Positions 41,801-53,800 of a DNA stretch of 64,000 nucleotides are shown here, piece by piece. This DNA comes from Lanius collurio (lineage: Eukaryota > Chordata > Aves > Passeriformes > Laniidae). The DNA lies in contig JACBWW010000004.1 of the NCBI GenBank assembly GCA_020086605.1, positions 28,987,047 to 29,051,046 of the forward strand. The letters run 5' to 3'. The position numbers were made by a program, and so were the translations under genes. The notes beneath the pieces are model-generated. The model was not told where the DNA came from, did no database searches, and was given only the letters and a program-made list of their open reading frames with translations. Every line of letters begins with the position of its first letter. Position 1 is the first letter of the stretch.

Positions 41801-44800
41801 GAGTTGCTGTTTTCTGTGAACAAAACCTGTTCCCTTCTCTTTTGTTTGTATTGGTGTCTCTTATTCCTCCTCAGTCTCTGGTGGCAGGGGTGGGGGAGGA
41901 GCAATACACCCAGGAGACACCCTGGCCATTCACAGATGCTGCCCTGTGACACATGCCTGGGTATCAGCGGTCCTTGGACATCTCTGGCATCTCTGAGCTG
42001 TACATGCTCTGAGATGAGCCCTGAGGACAACTTCTACTGCAGGACAGATGGGAAGAGAAAAGATATGAGACAAAGTGCTTGACAATGAAAGTGGTTAAGC
42101 ACTGCTGCAGGGCCCCAGAGAGATGGTGAAATCTCCCAACGTTGGAGATTTCAAAACTCAACCAGTCAAGACCCTGAACAGCATGACCTAATCTGAAGCT
42201 AGTCTGCTTTGGGCAGGAGGTTAGAGAGAGGTGTTTTCCAAGCTGAATTATCCCATGACATTATTCTAATCTGGGAAAAGACATATTGTAATGAGTGTGA
42301 TGGTGACAGGCTCAGTGTCTCCGCAGAGGAAGTATGTGTGAAAAAGTCATGGTCAACTATGACTATGGCTGTTAAATTTTTGACTTCTGAACTGAAGTGT
42401 TCTTGCAAGGCATTGTGGACTTAACATATTCAATCTCTATCCATCTATACTGCCCACTTTGTTTCGTGTTTGGGACTGTCTCCCACTCTCTCCTGGCAGA
42501 GAGGCCTTGAGTCTGCCCACCCAGTGCCTGCTCGCTGGGAGGGCAAGTTCTGCAGCAAAGCATCTCCTCAGCACAGCATCTGCTCCTCCCCATGCAGGAA
42601 CACCAAGCGCACAGCAGAGGTGTGGATGGATGAGTACAAGCAGTACTACTATGAGGCCCGGCCATCTGCTATTGGCAAGTCATTTGGAAGGTAAGCTGCC
42701 CCAGACCTTGGCAGGAGGGCTCTGATAAACCCCTTGCTAGGAAGAAATAGTTTTTAGGTCTTCTCTGGGGCTAAGTGTGAGAAATAGAGGTGCTCTGAAT
42801 GCCTGGCTTGCCAGGGAGGTGGTAGCTTGAGTGTCTGACTAATGAGGTTTGCTTCTAATTCACTTTATATTTTCCTCAGTAACACTGCATAAATCATTCG
42901 TTAGCAGGAGACCAAAGGGATCTGTAATGAAATTAGAAGACAAGACATTTAAGTGGATTGACAGGAATATTTTTTCTATCCCAGCATGCAGCTGTTCTGG
43001 AAATGTGAGCTGTGAAGTTACTAGAGGTTGATCTGAAGTCCCTGTGCAGATGCAGAATCCCAGGGCAAGCATGGCTGGCTGGCTGGCACATGGGGCACGT
43101 TGCACTTGGTGCACTCCCCTCTTTCCTGGTGAATGGAAGGTAGTGTGCCTGGTTTGTAGGGCAGGAGAGAGCATGGCCAATGGTAAGGTTTAGAAACACA
43201 ATCTGCAGAACTTTGCTTCTTACAGCACCTTTGCCAAAGCTGTCTTGAGGCCATGTGGGGCTCATTGTTACCAGCTTAACAGTTCTCTGTGACCAGAAAT
43301 CAGTGATGGATACCAAACCTGGGATAAGAGCTTGTTCTCTGTGCTCTCAAATCCCTATGACTCCCAAATAAATGTAAAAACCCCAGGAGTGCTGTATTTC
43401 TGTGGGTTTTATCTGCCCGTGAACAAATGGCTGTTGTTGTATCAGTGTAAGGACTTGGCAGATGTGGTTGTATCTCAAATGTGTAGCTGTGTGCACAGGA
43501 TAACAATGCATCTCCTACTCATTTATGACAACCAGGTCACTTTTCTTGCTGTACACCGTGCTTTATTATCATGATGCATTACATATCTTCATAAAAATAG
43601 CTTTGCCTACCTAATTTATCAGTCCTTGAGCTGGCTGCAGCAGCTGGGCTGGGACCAAATAGCAAGTAACCCTGCTGCTTGTGAAGAAAACCAGACTATT
43701 GCATATTGTACGTGGATATATTGCTCATGTTTTAGCGGCAAAATCTGCAGTTCTTGTTCACACAGACTTCCTAGTGACTTTACTGGCAGCATGGGCTGAA
43801 TAAAAGCTGGAGCAGAGCATAAGGCTTTTTGATTTCAAGCAATTTCCTGTAGTAACAGCTCTGTGAACCTGCATTAAATCTAGATTGTAGGGTGCAAATG
43901 CCTTTGACACCAACACTGACAATTGGGCCTAAAATGGACCCTCCTTCCCCACAATTTTGATGTGGGCATAACATCTAAAAACATTCCCCTGAGGTATATG
44001 GCCTCATGTTATATGTAAAGTGGCCTCTGTGAGCTGAGGATGGAGATGTACACGGGTACAGTTGAAATTCCTTCCCAACACACAAATGTAGTGTTACAGC
44101 TTAAAGACAAGAGTTCCTGGTTTCTCTGCTCAGTAGGACTGCTGGGGGAAAATCCTCTTCTTCAGCCAGCTAAAGCCAAACAAATCAGCAATGGGAGGAC
44201 TGCCACACCAGACAGCTACTGACATGTTGAGTTAATCTTCCCTTAGACTCCCACCCTTCCCCCAAACTGCTTAAGAACAAATAATTAAGTTCTCCAGGTC
44301 TGAGTTCTCCAACCTAAGCCTAGGTCTACTGCCAGTGATGCTTTGATGGCACCCTGAAACATCAGGTGGCTACCTGAAAACAGAGGCTAGACAAGATTAA
44401 GAGAACTAAAGCAGGTATTTATGGAAGGACCTTCAAAGGTCCTTGGGCAGTCAGGAGGCTAAACTCAAGATGGACCCTGGATCACAAGTTTTTCACGATT
44501 TTATAAGTTTGGTCCATTTGTATATCAGGGTTAATTCTCCAATTATGATTTCAGGCAATGAAGTAATTACCCCAAGTTTCCTCCCCCGTTTAGGCTTTAG
44601 TTTACATATTTTGGGGCCTGGGACAATAAGGTGTCCTTGGAGTGCAAACCTAGAGAGGGTTTGCTATGTCTAACCAGAATGAGGGAACAGTAACTAGCAG
44701 CCTATGAAGTTTCAGAGTTACATACTAAACAGTACAAGATCTAAAAAATATTAAAGTTAAAACCTAAGGTATCACCATGAGCTAGAGACATGCTTTAGCA

Positions 44801-47800
44801 CACACAAATGAATCATCTGTGTTTACCTGAGCCCAAATACTTTCTAGGCCTTTCCAGCAGCTGGTTGTTGTGAAGGTTTCATGGTATGCCTCTACAGGGG
44901 CACCCAGAGGCAGAAAAGCTTTCCTTATCTTACAGCAGCTTTACTGCAATGTATTATTTACCAAGGTAGGGCCTGGGCCCTGCCATCACTGTGAGCCAAA
45001 GGAAGTGCAAGAACAGCTCTCTGAAGGTGTTTTGTCTTTCATTTCCATTTCCTGCCACTTGCCTCTCTCCTCCTCTTTGCCTCAGGTCACTGCTAGTGCT
45101 CTGAACCCAGCAACAATTATGCGGGAGAATGAGTAATGTCAAAAAGTCATGTAATTTCCCTCAAACCTCCTAGCATTCTTCGTTGTTCCCCTCCTGTTCA
45201 TTGCCTTGTTCTCAACAAACTGCCTGTGTTTCCAGTGTTGCAGACCGAATGGAGCTGCGACGCAAACTGAACTGTAAATCCTTCCAGTGGTATCTGGAGA
45301 ATGTCTACCCCGAGCTCAAGTGAGTCAGTTCTTTGCTTGTAGAAATCTCTGAAAGATTTGGGAGGTGGGTCACACTGAGAAGATGAGCCTTGACAGCAGT
45401 GGGCAAAAGAGAGACACTTGGAAAAGGTTTTCTGTGTTCTTTTTGTTGAGAAATCTCCTGTGTTTTCCTGGCTTGTATTGTCACAGCTCTGCAAAAGGTC
45501 TACCTTCTGTTCTGCCCCACACAGCTGTCCCTTGGAGATGTGCAATAGTGGTGTTTTCAGAGGTGTAGGGTGCCAGAGCACTACGCCCCTCCCAGTTTTG
45601 ACTTGGTCTCTGCCTGTCGGATGCTCTGCCTGGAGGTGGTTTAGCCAAGTAGAACTAGATAGCCTCAGTGCAGATGTTTGGGTGGTTCAGAAAAGGGTCT
45701 AATGAATGCCAGCACCAGCTGTCCCTGGGGCTTGCCCTGCCCTGAGTCAGGACACAGTAATGTTGTGTCCTTGCTCAGCTGGGAGGTAGCCTGGGTAGAG
45801 CTATGTTGTTGGCGTGTGCAAGCCAGCACACTCTGGCAACACACCTTTACTCCTCAGTCTGTGGGCAGCATGAGTGGAGGCTAAAACATCCAGCTGTAGT
45901 CTGGCCTTGACAGGTCTTTCCTGCCAGTCTTACCAATGCGACAATGAATATGTTAGCTGGGGAGAAGACTGAAAAAGCAGGAGGAAGAAGCAGAATAAAT
46001 CAAGGGTGGATATGGCTTTTTACTGGAAACAGCCTCTCAGAATTTTAGAATCAACATATTAAACTGCTTAGGGTACCCCTAAAGATCCTGATATGCCTTC
46101 TGAAACAAAAGAGTACCAGTCCTCTGACCAAGTTCTCACTTCATTTTTGCCTCCTCTGGATATTTCCAGTGAATAGCATGATATTGTTCATTTTCTGTGA
46201 AATATAGGAGCCTATGTTTCAGTCAGGGGCAAATTACACCCTTTTAAGTGTGAAAGTACTTTGGACATTTCTGTGTATGAAGTACAATGTAGCTGTCATT
46301 TTACTTCAAGGATTCCTGAAAAAGAATTGATTCCAGGAATAATTAGACAAGGAGGAAGCTGTCTGGAGTCTCAGGCACAGGATACCACAGGGAATATGTT
46401 GGCTGGCATGGGAAACTGTAAAGGGACGGTGAACAATCCACCTGTCACTCAGGTAAGGCAGGCTTTGGTTTGGTGCTTTGCTCCTGCTCCTACCCTTTTT
46501 ATAACCTGAATGAAGAGACATCTCTGGCCTTGGTGGGTTTATATGGAGGTGAAGGAAGGAGGAGTTTGACCCTGTAATGATTTTAATAGTAAGCAGAAAA
46601 GGAAGCTGTGCCCATCTCTCAGAGTTCTGTTGACTCAACAGACTCAGCAGTCAGGCATAGAATGTGAAAGTTTTCATCACTCAGAGACAATAGGTAGTGC
46701 TTAAAGACTCAGGGAGTGACAGACTTACTGAGAATCATTTTCGGGCTGTGCTTGGCTAGTACCCTGGCATGTGGGTAAGAGATTTTTCTGGAATCAGAAA
46801 CATTCCTTGCTCTGCCAGCCCAGCTGTAGCTGCAGATAACTTGAATTGTGCTGTTTTGCAGATGTGTTTCAGTAGAAAGCACAGAGTTTGAATAGCTGAC
46901 CCCAGTGGCAGTAACGTGGTATAGTTCTCCTAACTGCAGTGAAGCTGTGATGGTTTATACAAGCTGAAGATCTGCACTCAGACTCTCCTTTGGTGCTTTG
47001 GTGACTGAAAGCAGCAGGGAAGCAGCTTGAGAAAGTTAAGGGTCACAGTAGGATATTTTATGCCAGAAAATACATATTCACATCTGTTAACTGTTGGAAA
47101 CTAGTTTGCAGCCAGCATTCAGTGTGCCATTTAACCTGACTCATTGCTCTGTGTCATTACCATTTGAAATCTCTAAAGCTTACTGCATTTTGTATTTCTT
47201 CCTTGGGGAAAGTATAGTAATAATATATTGATTGGATCAGATATCCATCTAGTCAGAGGAAGGAAAAAACTAATTGGCTTGTCCCTTTTGTGTGCTGGTG
47301 ATATATGGATATGCTTGCATGTGTTTTGTTTGCTTGACAATCTATAGGTCCCAGATACCTGTTAGAGAACATCTGCTATGTAAAAAATGCAGAGGCAGTT
47401 GAACATCATGTGTGTCAGGGCTCAGGATCCTCCTTGCTTTGTAGGCCTGAATCTGTAAAGTTGCAGAGCAGAAAGTTCCATGGGATCCAGGGTTAATCAG
47501 ACACCTCAGATAGTGAGGGGAGCCAGCTGCAGGCTTTGAAATGGTCATGATGCACCAAGCCTGAGCATGGACTTCTGTTCAGGTGACAACTGCTGTGGTA
47601 GTCTTCCCAGGGAGCCTTTGGTAAGGAAGAGAACAAAAGATAGAGGTTTTTTAAATATCTGATAGAAAAAGCTTTCTCTCCCTCATCTGATCACTGTTGG
47701 GATCCTAATGGAACCTTTCTTTTTCTTATTCCAAAGGAGTGGATATTCAGTGACCCTTTAATTAGACAGCAAGACAAGTGTCTTTCCATTACCTCCTTCT

Positions 47801-50800
47801 CTGCTGGCTCTCAGATCACACTGGAAGCATGCAATCAGAAAGACGGCAGACAGGTAGGTAACTGGGCAGCTGTTTCTAATGCCTTCATTGCCACATAGGA
47901 GCGTACCTACATTGCTGCAGCCAGCAGGGGCAAACCAGTACTATCAAAGCACATAAAAGTCCTTTCCATCTTCTGCATCTCCCTCTCTGGTGTGTTTCAT
48001 AAGCTTGGATGAATGAGAGAGCGTGTGACCAAGCAGGAAGCACAGTGTGTGGGTGTCTGCTCTGCCTGGGCCCTTGGCAGTGGGGTTGGCTCCAGCTCAG
48101 TAGCACCCCGACCTTGCTTCTTGGATAAATTTATGTGCAGCCAGATTGGTGCATGGATGGAGCACAGCACCAAAGAGAGGTAGGTAAGGCAACTGCTTTG
48201 AGATACCTGAGGGAAGGGTGGTGTGTGCTATCATTTGGTGTTTTATTTAGAAGTGAGAGAACTGTGTTCTTTGTGCTGTCTTTGGACATGTGAGCAGACC
48301 TTTAAAACTGAGTGCGTGCAACTCAGTTAAGAAATACTGACTGACATAAAGCACTGTATGTGCCACCTGAACTGCTCCCTAGAGGCAAAATACACAGCAG
48401 CAATGTTCCCAACAAAATGCAGTTCTTTGACTTATGCTGTTTCCAAGATGTGCATCCCTGATCTGTCAGGACAAATCAATCATTTTGCCTTACAGCACTA
48501 GGTAAGGGATGGCCTCTGCAATGGTTGGGGTGCCCTCAACAGAGATATGATGTGCTTTTTTATCAGAACTGGGCAAAGCACAGAAGGGAATAACGCAACA
48601 CTGGCAGACAGCAGGTGGACTTGTTTCATTCCTAGTTCCTATGCTTCCCTCTACACCAAGAGAAAACAAACTTTCTGTCATCTAAGGCTGTGCTGACTCT
48701 GTACTTTCTGACACGTCTGTTTTGATAGCCCAAAGGCAGAAGATGGCTCAGCTTTAACAAGTTCTCAGCAGCAACTTCTTTTGTCAGTACTTTTTAATGC
48801 TATATGAATCCTTGAAGTTAGTTCTTCCTGAAAGAAAGCACTGAAATCCAGTCCTGCCCATTTATGGAAAACCTGTATAGACTTTCCTCAGGAGGATTGC
48901 TAAAATGCAGAAATGCCTTGAAGATTTGTCACCATGAATACACTGGGAAAACTCTGAGTTTGGATTAGTCTGCAAGGGTATCCCAGGTGGGCTGTGCTTG
49001 CCTGCTCCTTTTTCTTTTTGGCAGTCACTCACCCCCTTGCTGTGTAATTAGGTCACTTAGCTTCTCCTTACGTGCCTTGCAGCATTTTCCTCCCTGGCAG
49101 CAGAGAGGACTCTAGCAGCTGCCAAAATCAGCTGTCTTTCCCTGCTTCCCTTGTCACGGAAGGACAACGGTCCCTCAAGGAGGGTGGAGTCCAAGCTATA
49201 TCAGAAGCCAAAAGAAGGATTAATCCACAGTAATGCAAGCAGGCTTATTCTGCTGCTGGAATGGGATTTATTGAGTCTTGATGTGTTGATTATATACAGG
49301 CTCATTATGAAGACATACACACACTTAAGGGTGTGAGCTGTTGTTTTCCATTACCTTATGTGAGCAAACTGCACTTACATCAAGGACTTGACCTAGCAGA
49401 TGATTTCACCAACTGACTCTAAGCAAGGATTTTGTTAAAGCATTTCAAATAATTAGAGACTGATTTGAATTGCAGCTGCCATTCCAAACTGCCTTGCAGC
49501 TGAAGGGATAAGGTGGGGTGAAGTGGGAGAAATGCATTTGAATTTTTAATGTAATTTGGGTTGAAATGCTCTGAAATGTTGGAGTCTTTTTTGTAGTTCC
49601 AAACTCCCATTTCAGATTTCTACTTGTAAAGCCAATTCTACTTGCAATGCTCAAGTTTGTTGTGTTTCTGGGGAATGTTGTTATGGTTCTTTCCTTCCAT
49701 AGACACAACAATAATTGTTGTTAACACTCACATTAGATTTTAATTTGCTAGAAGTCAGTCATCATGTAAACTATTCCGTTCTCTCTCCTCCTGATATTTG
49801 AGAGGTTGATTTCCAAGAAAGAGCAAAGCTGGAGGGAACAAATTCTCTCAGTTGCCCTACAACTTGCCTGTTTCTCCATGGATACTCACAGTCCAAAGTG
49901 CAAGTCCTGGGGGAGAGCAGTGCTTCCAAACTGTGCATGAGTGTATCCACTTCTCAGTTCTAGTGGGCTTCTCAGAAAATCAGAGGAGCTGGGTGGAGGG
50001 ATGGGAGCTGAGCTACTTTGGAGAGCTGGAAATGACAAGCAAGAGCCCTGAGTATGTGGTCTGAGTGGAGGATGGTGAGCCTGACCAACACGCATCACAC
50101 GTACAGTATCCTAAGAGGAGATGGCAGCATAATAAAAGTCCAGCTTTGAACATCTTTCCTGTCGCTGTCATCAGAGATCTGTGATGAAAGATGTTTGAGG
50201 TTTTTCTGGATCTAGATTTCATGTCTGTGTCTGAGTCATGAAAAGCAACATTTCTGACAAAAGATGGTACATGTGATAGCTTTGTTTTTAGTGTCCTGGG
50301 GCTAGATCATTATGACAGCACCATGCAGCTCCTAAAGTTGGTTTCTGCTTTCAAACATACTGAAGCTGTGCCCATGCTACACAGCTGTTCTGCATTAAGC
50401 ATGTCCCAAGGACAGATAATTTTCATGTTAATTTTGAGTGCTAACAGCAGTCCATCTAACATATAGATAATACTCTAGCAGAGGCTTTACACTACTACGA
50501 GTTGTGTCTAGAGTATTACCTCAAAATAAGTCTAGAATTTTGCAGGCAGGATGATACAAGACAATAGTCACACTTTAGATGATTTTTAGTGCTGTCAGAC
50601 TCCCGTGAGTTGAAAGAAACCAGAAATGAAATCTATTTGGCAACATGATCCTGTTGATCATTCAACAGCAACAGCTGGCACTGCTAGCAGAAGACCAGCC
50701 AAAAGCTATTCTGCATAATCAGAACTAGATTTCAAACCAGATGGATGTTATCCATAATGTTATTTGGAGAATAGCATTTTTACTTGAATGCACAATAAAT

Positions 50801-53800
50801 TATTGCCTTCAGCTTTGTTTTTTGGCTCTGACTGACAGTAGGAGTGGTGTTTTAATTTGTATTATAGCGAGGACAAATAGAAGGCAAAGTGAGAGTCAGA
50901 CACTAAAACAAGAGAATGAAAATGAGAAACATTGGCACAGTATTTCCCAACAGAACAAGAAATGCTGAGAAATCCTATTAAACAGCTATATTTCATTAAA
51001 AGGTTCTGAAGGAATGTGACCTCAGCATGAAAATGAGGACACTGAGTTTTCTTGTGAGACAGTGTTTGAAATCCTGTGCCCTTTGTATACCTTTGGGAAA
51101 TTTTTCCCACTTTACTTCTCAGTATATATTACTTGATGATGAATGCAACTTTAGATAGAGTATCTGAAAAGAAAAGGAGTGAAAGCCTGTCTATTTTGAA
51201 AGAACCTGATTCAGCATCTTCATGATAATAAGTAGGTAACACAATACTGGATATATGCCCTACCTTGAAAGTAGTTTTCAGGAGGCAACAGTTTCTCTTA
51301 GTTGTGATTTAGTTTTACAAATTTAAGTGCTCAAAGAAAGACAGAACTTGCTGGATGCCGGTGTGAGCTTTTCCAACCTCTGTCTCTGCTCATGTATTTA
51401 AAATTTAGTGTTCAAGACCAACTTCAGGCTGCCCATGGCGCTGCAATTATATTCAATTACAACTTACAACATCCTTGGCTACTCCAGTTATCAGCTCTCC
51501 ATACGTTTCTGTTTGAAGCATCTCAGTCCTCAAAATTTGCCTTTCTCAGCTCTGCCTCCTGAGCTTGGCCAATTCCACCGTTCTACAGTTAGGGTTTTGA
51601 GAGAAACCTTGGACTGCCTGGATTACTGGGGGTTAAAAGAAAACTTTTGATTACCCTGAAAATTTTGACTAGTGTAAACAATTTCAGCTCTTGTATAAAT
51701 TGGATAGAAGAGGACTGGCTATTTCTGACTTTTCTCTTAGTAATTTCACATGGAGTGTTTCTATCCAGCCACCTAAAAGTAATTTGAAATTATAAATAAA
51801 AAAGAGGGAGAGAGAAATTTACAAAAAAGTGGGGGAAATTTTGGGTTGACTCTGGGAAAAAGGATCAAGACACAGTATTTCAAAGAAGATATAGATTCTT
51901 TTTTTCCTTCCTCCATCTTCACTCCAAACCTCTTCTGACCAGTAAACTGCATTATCTCCATCCGCACAAGAAAGGGACACCAAAGAGGATTTTCTAGCCA
52001 ACATTTTTCAGATTGTGCAATGCCTGTATCTTCCAAAAGCTTTCCTTCCAAGTACAGGCCATATCTGGTTGTAGGAGAAGAGAGGACTCCCTGTAATGTG
52101 TATGCACATGACATATTGGACTTTCTCCAGTAGTGTGACTCACTGAGAAGCTGATTGATTTTGTTAGCAGCAGTAGATGTCCTGCTGTGCCTGTTGCTGC
52201 TGACACCCTACAGTCATCACAGTTGGTACCTGCTCAGCATGTACAGGTGCCACAGTAGCAGGTCTCTCATCTGAAGCCTCCAGTGGTGCTAGTTTTCTCC
52301 TGAACAGCGAGGGGGAAGAAGAAAACCAGGGTCTCTTGGTAATTGCCTTGTCCTCCATCTCAAATCTCATAACAGCACATTCTTTTACGGCAGGGTCTTT
52401 TGGTGAGCTGTGGGGTGTGTGGGAGAGGCAGCCAGCAGGCTTTCTCTGGCATATGCACAGGGGAATGTGGAGGGTGGGAATTCACAAATGCAGAGAGGTA
52501 GTGGGAAAGTAGAGGGCAAGGAGGAAGGTGGGCTTTAGAGAAAGTCAAAAGGCTCCTCACTGGGATGTCTGTGACACTGGGGACACTGGTGGGGAGGGTG
52601 TCATACAGCAATGGCACCAGCTAGGCACAGAGTGCAGCTTGCCAGGGGAGAAGGCCCCCTCCTTTACACTCCATCATTACAGCTGCTGCTTTATGGTATT
52701 AACTCTTCCTCAGCTCTTTGTACAGAGGCTTCTGCCAGATGGGAGCCAGATGGTTCTGGGACCTGTGTAGGCAGTGGGTTGCAGCAGCTGGTGAGGTCGT
52801 TGTAGTGCAAAGTCTGCACTGTATCTCCCTGTCCATCATCACTGTGTTCCTCTGCCCCCTCCTCTGTTAAAATCAGCTTCTTCCTGCTGCACAAAGAGCT
52901 CTCCTTTAGCAGTATCCTGTCAAACAGGGCTAGCAGTACTGCAAATTGATGCTGCCTCTGGTATTGAGACTTGAAGAAATATGTGATACAGGAGCAACAG
53001 ATTACTCTGGGCTTTGCAACTGCCCTACCCTCCAAGAAACATAACAGCTGCCAGCAATATGTGAACATAACTGAGTATTTTAAACCACACAGCATGCAGC
53101 AGTCTTTTTGTTGTGCTACCCAAGAATTAAAATGTTTGCAGGTTTTGACATTGTCCAGATATTGCAGGAATTTTTAAAATTCCCTTTGCATATCTTTTCT
53201 GCAATACCCTTGAAGTCCACCAGTGTTGCCAAACTGTTTCTTTTTCTTCATCAGTCTCATGGGTAAGCCAAAACATCCTCATAATATTCCTGAGCTGGAT
53301 CTTCTCAACCTGTTGATCTCAGCTATGCCCCAGCTGAAGTGAATGGCAGTACCTCATGTGAGAGATCCCAAATCCACAGACTCATTTCTACTTTCTTCTC
53401 TTCATTATCAGCCACAGTGTTCCCAGTTTTGTTTTTTTCCAGCAGGGATGGAAGGTACAGCCGTTTCCCAGTAGAATTTTCAGTTCAAGGTTAGGATGTA
53501 TTTTTGTTTCCTGGTAAGTAGCACAACGAAAGAGGACCTTCAGGAAAGGGTTGTATATAGGACCTTTTGAATGTGATGAAAGAAGAGATGAGGGGACAAT
53601 GAAAGAGAGAGAGATCCAGTCAAACAGTAGGAAGTGTGATTTTTTGCTTTCTGTGGACAGGTTGCTTTCTGTGTTGGGAGACCTTTCAGTGCTTTGCTTT
53701 CCATGGATTGGAAAGCAACTATAGGAGGGTTTCAAATTTTGGCAGGTATCTGGGTGCCCAGGACAGAGAATGGCAAGGAAACTGTGACTATAATATGCTT

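Noticed and set aside
48180..48260. Possible MIR or other SINE tail (gctttgagatacctgaggga ... tgctatcatttgg)
   Set aside because: The resemblance to a SINE tail is too short and degraded to list as a feature.
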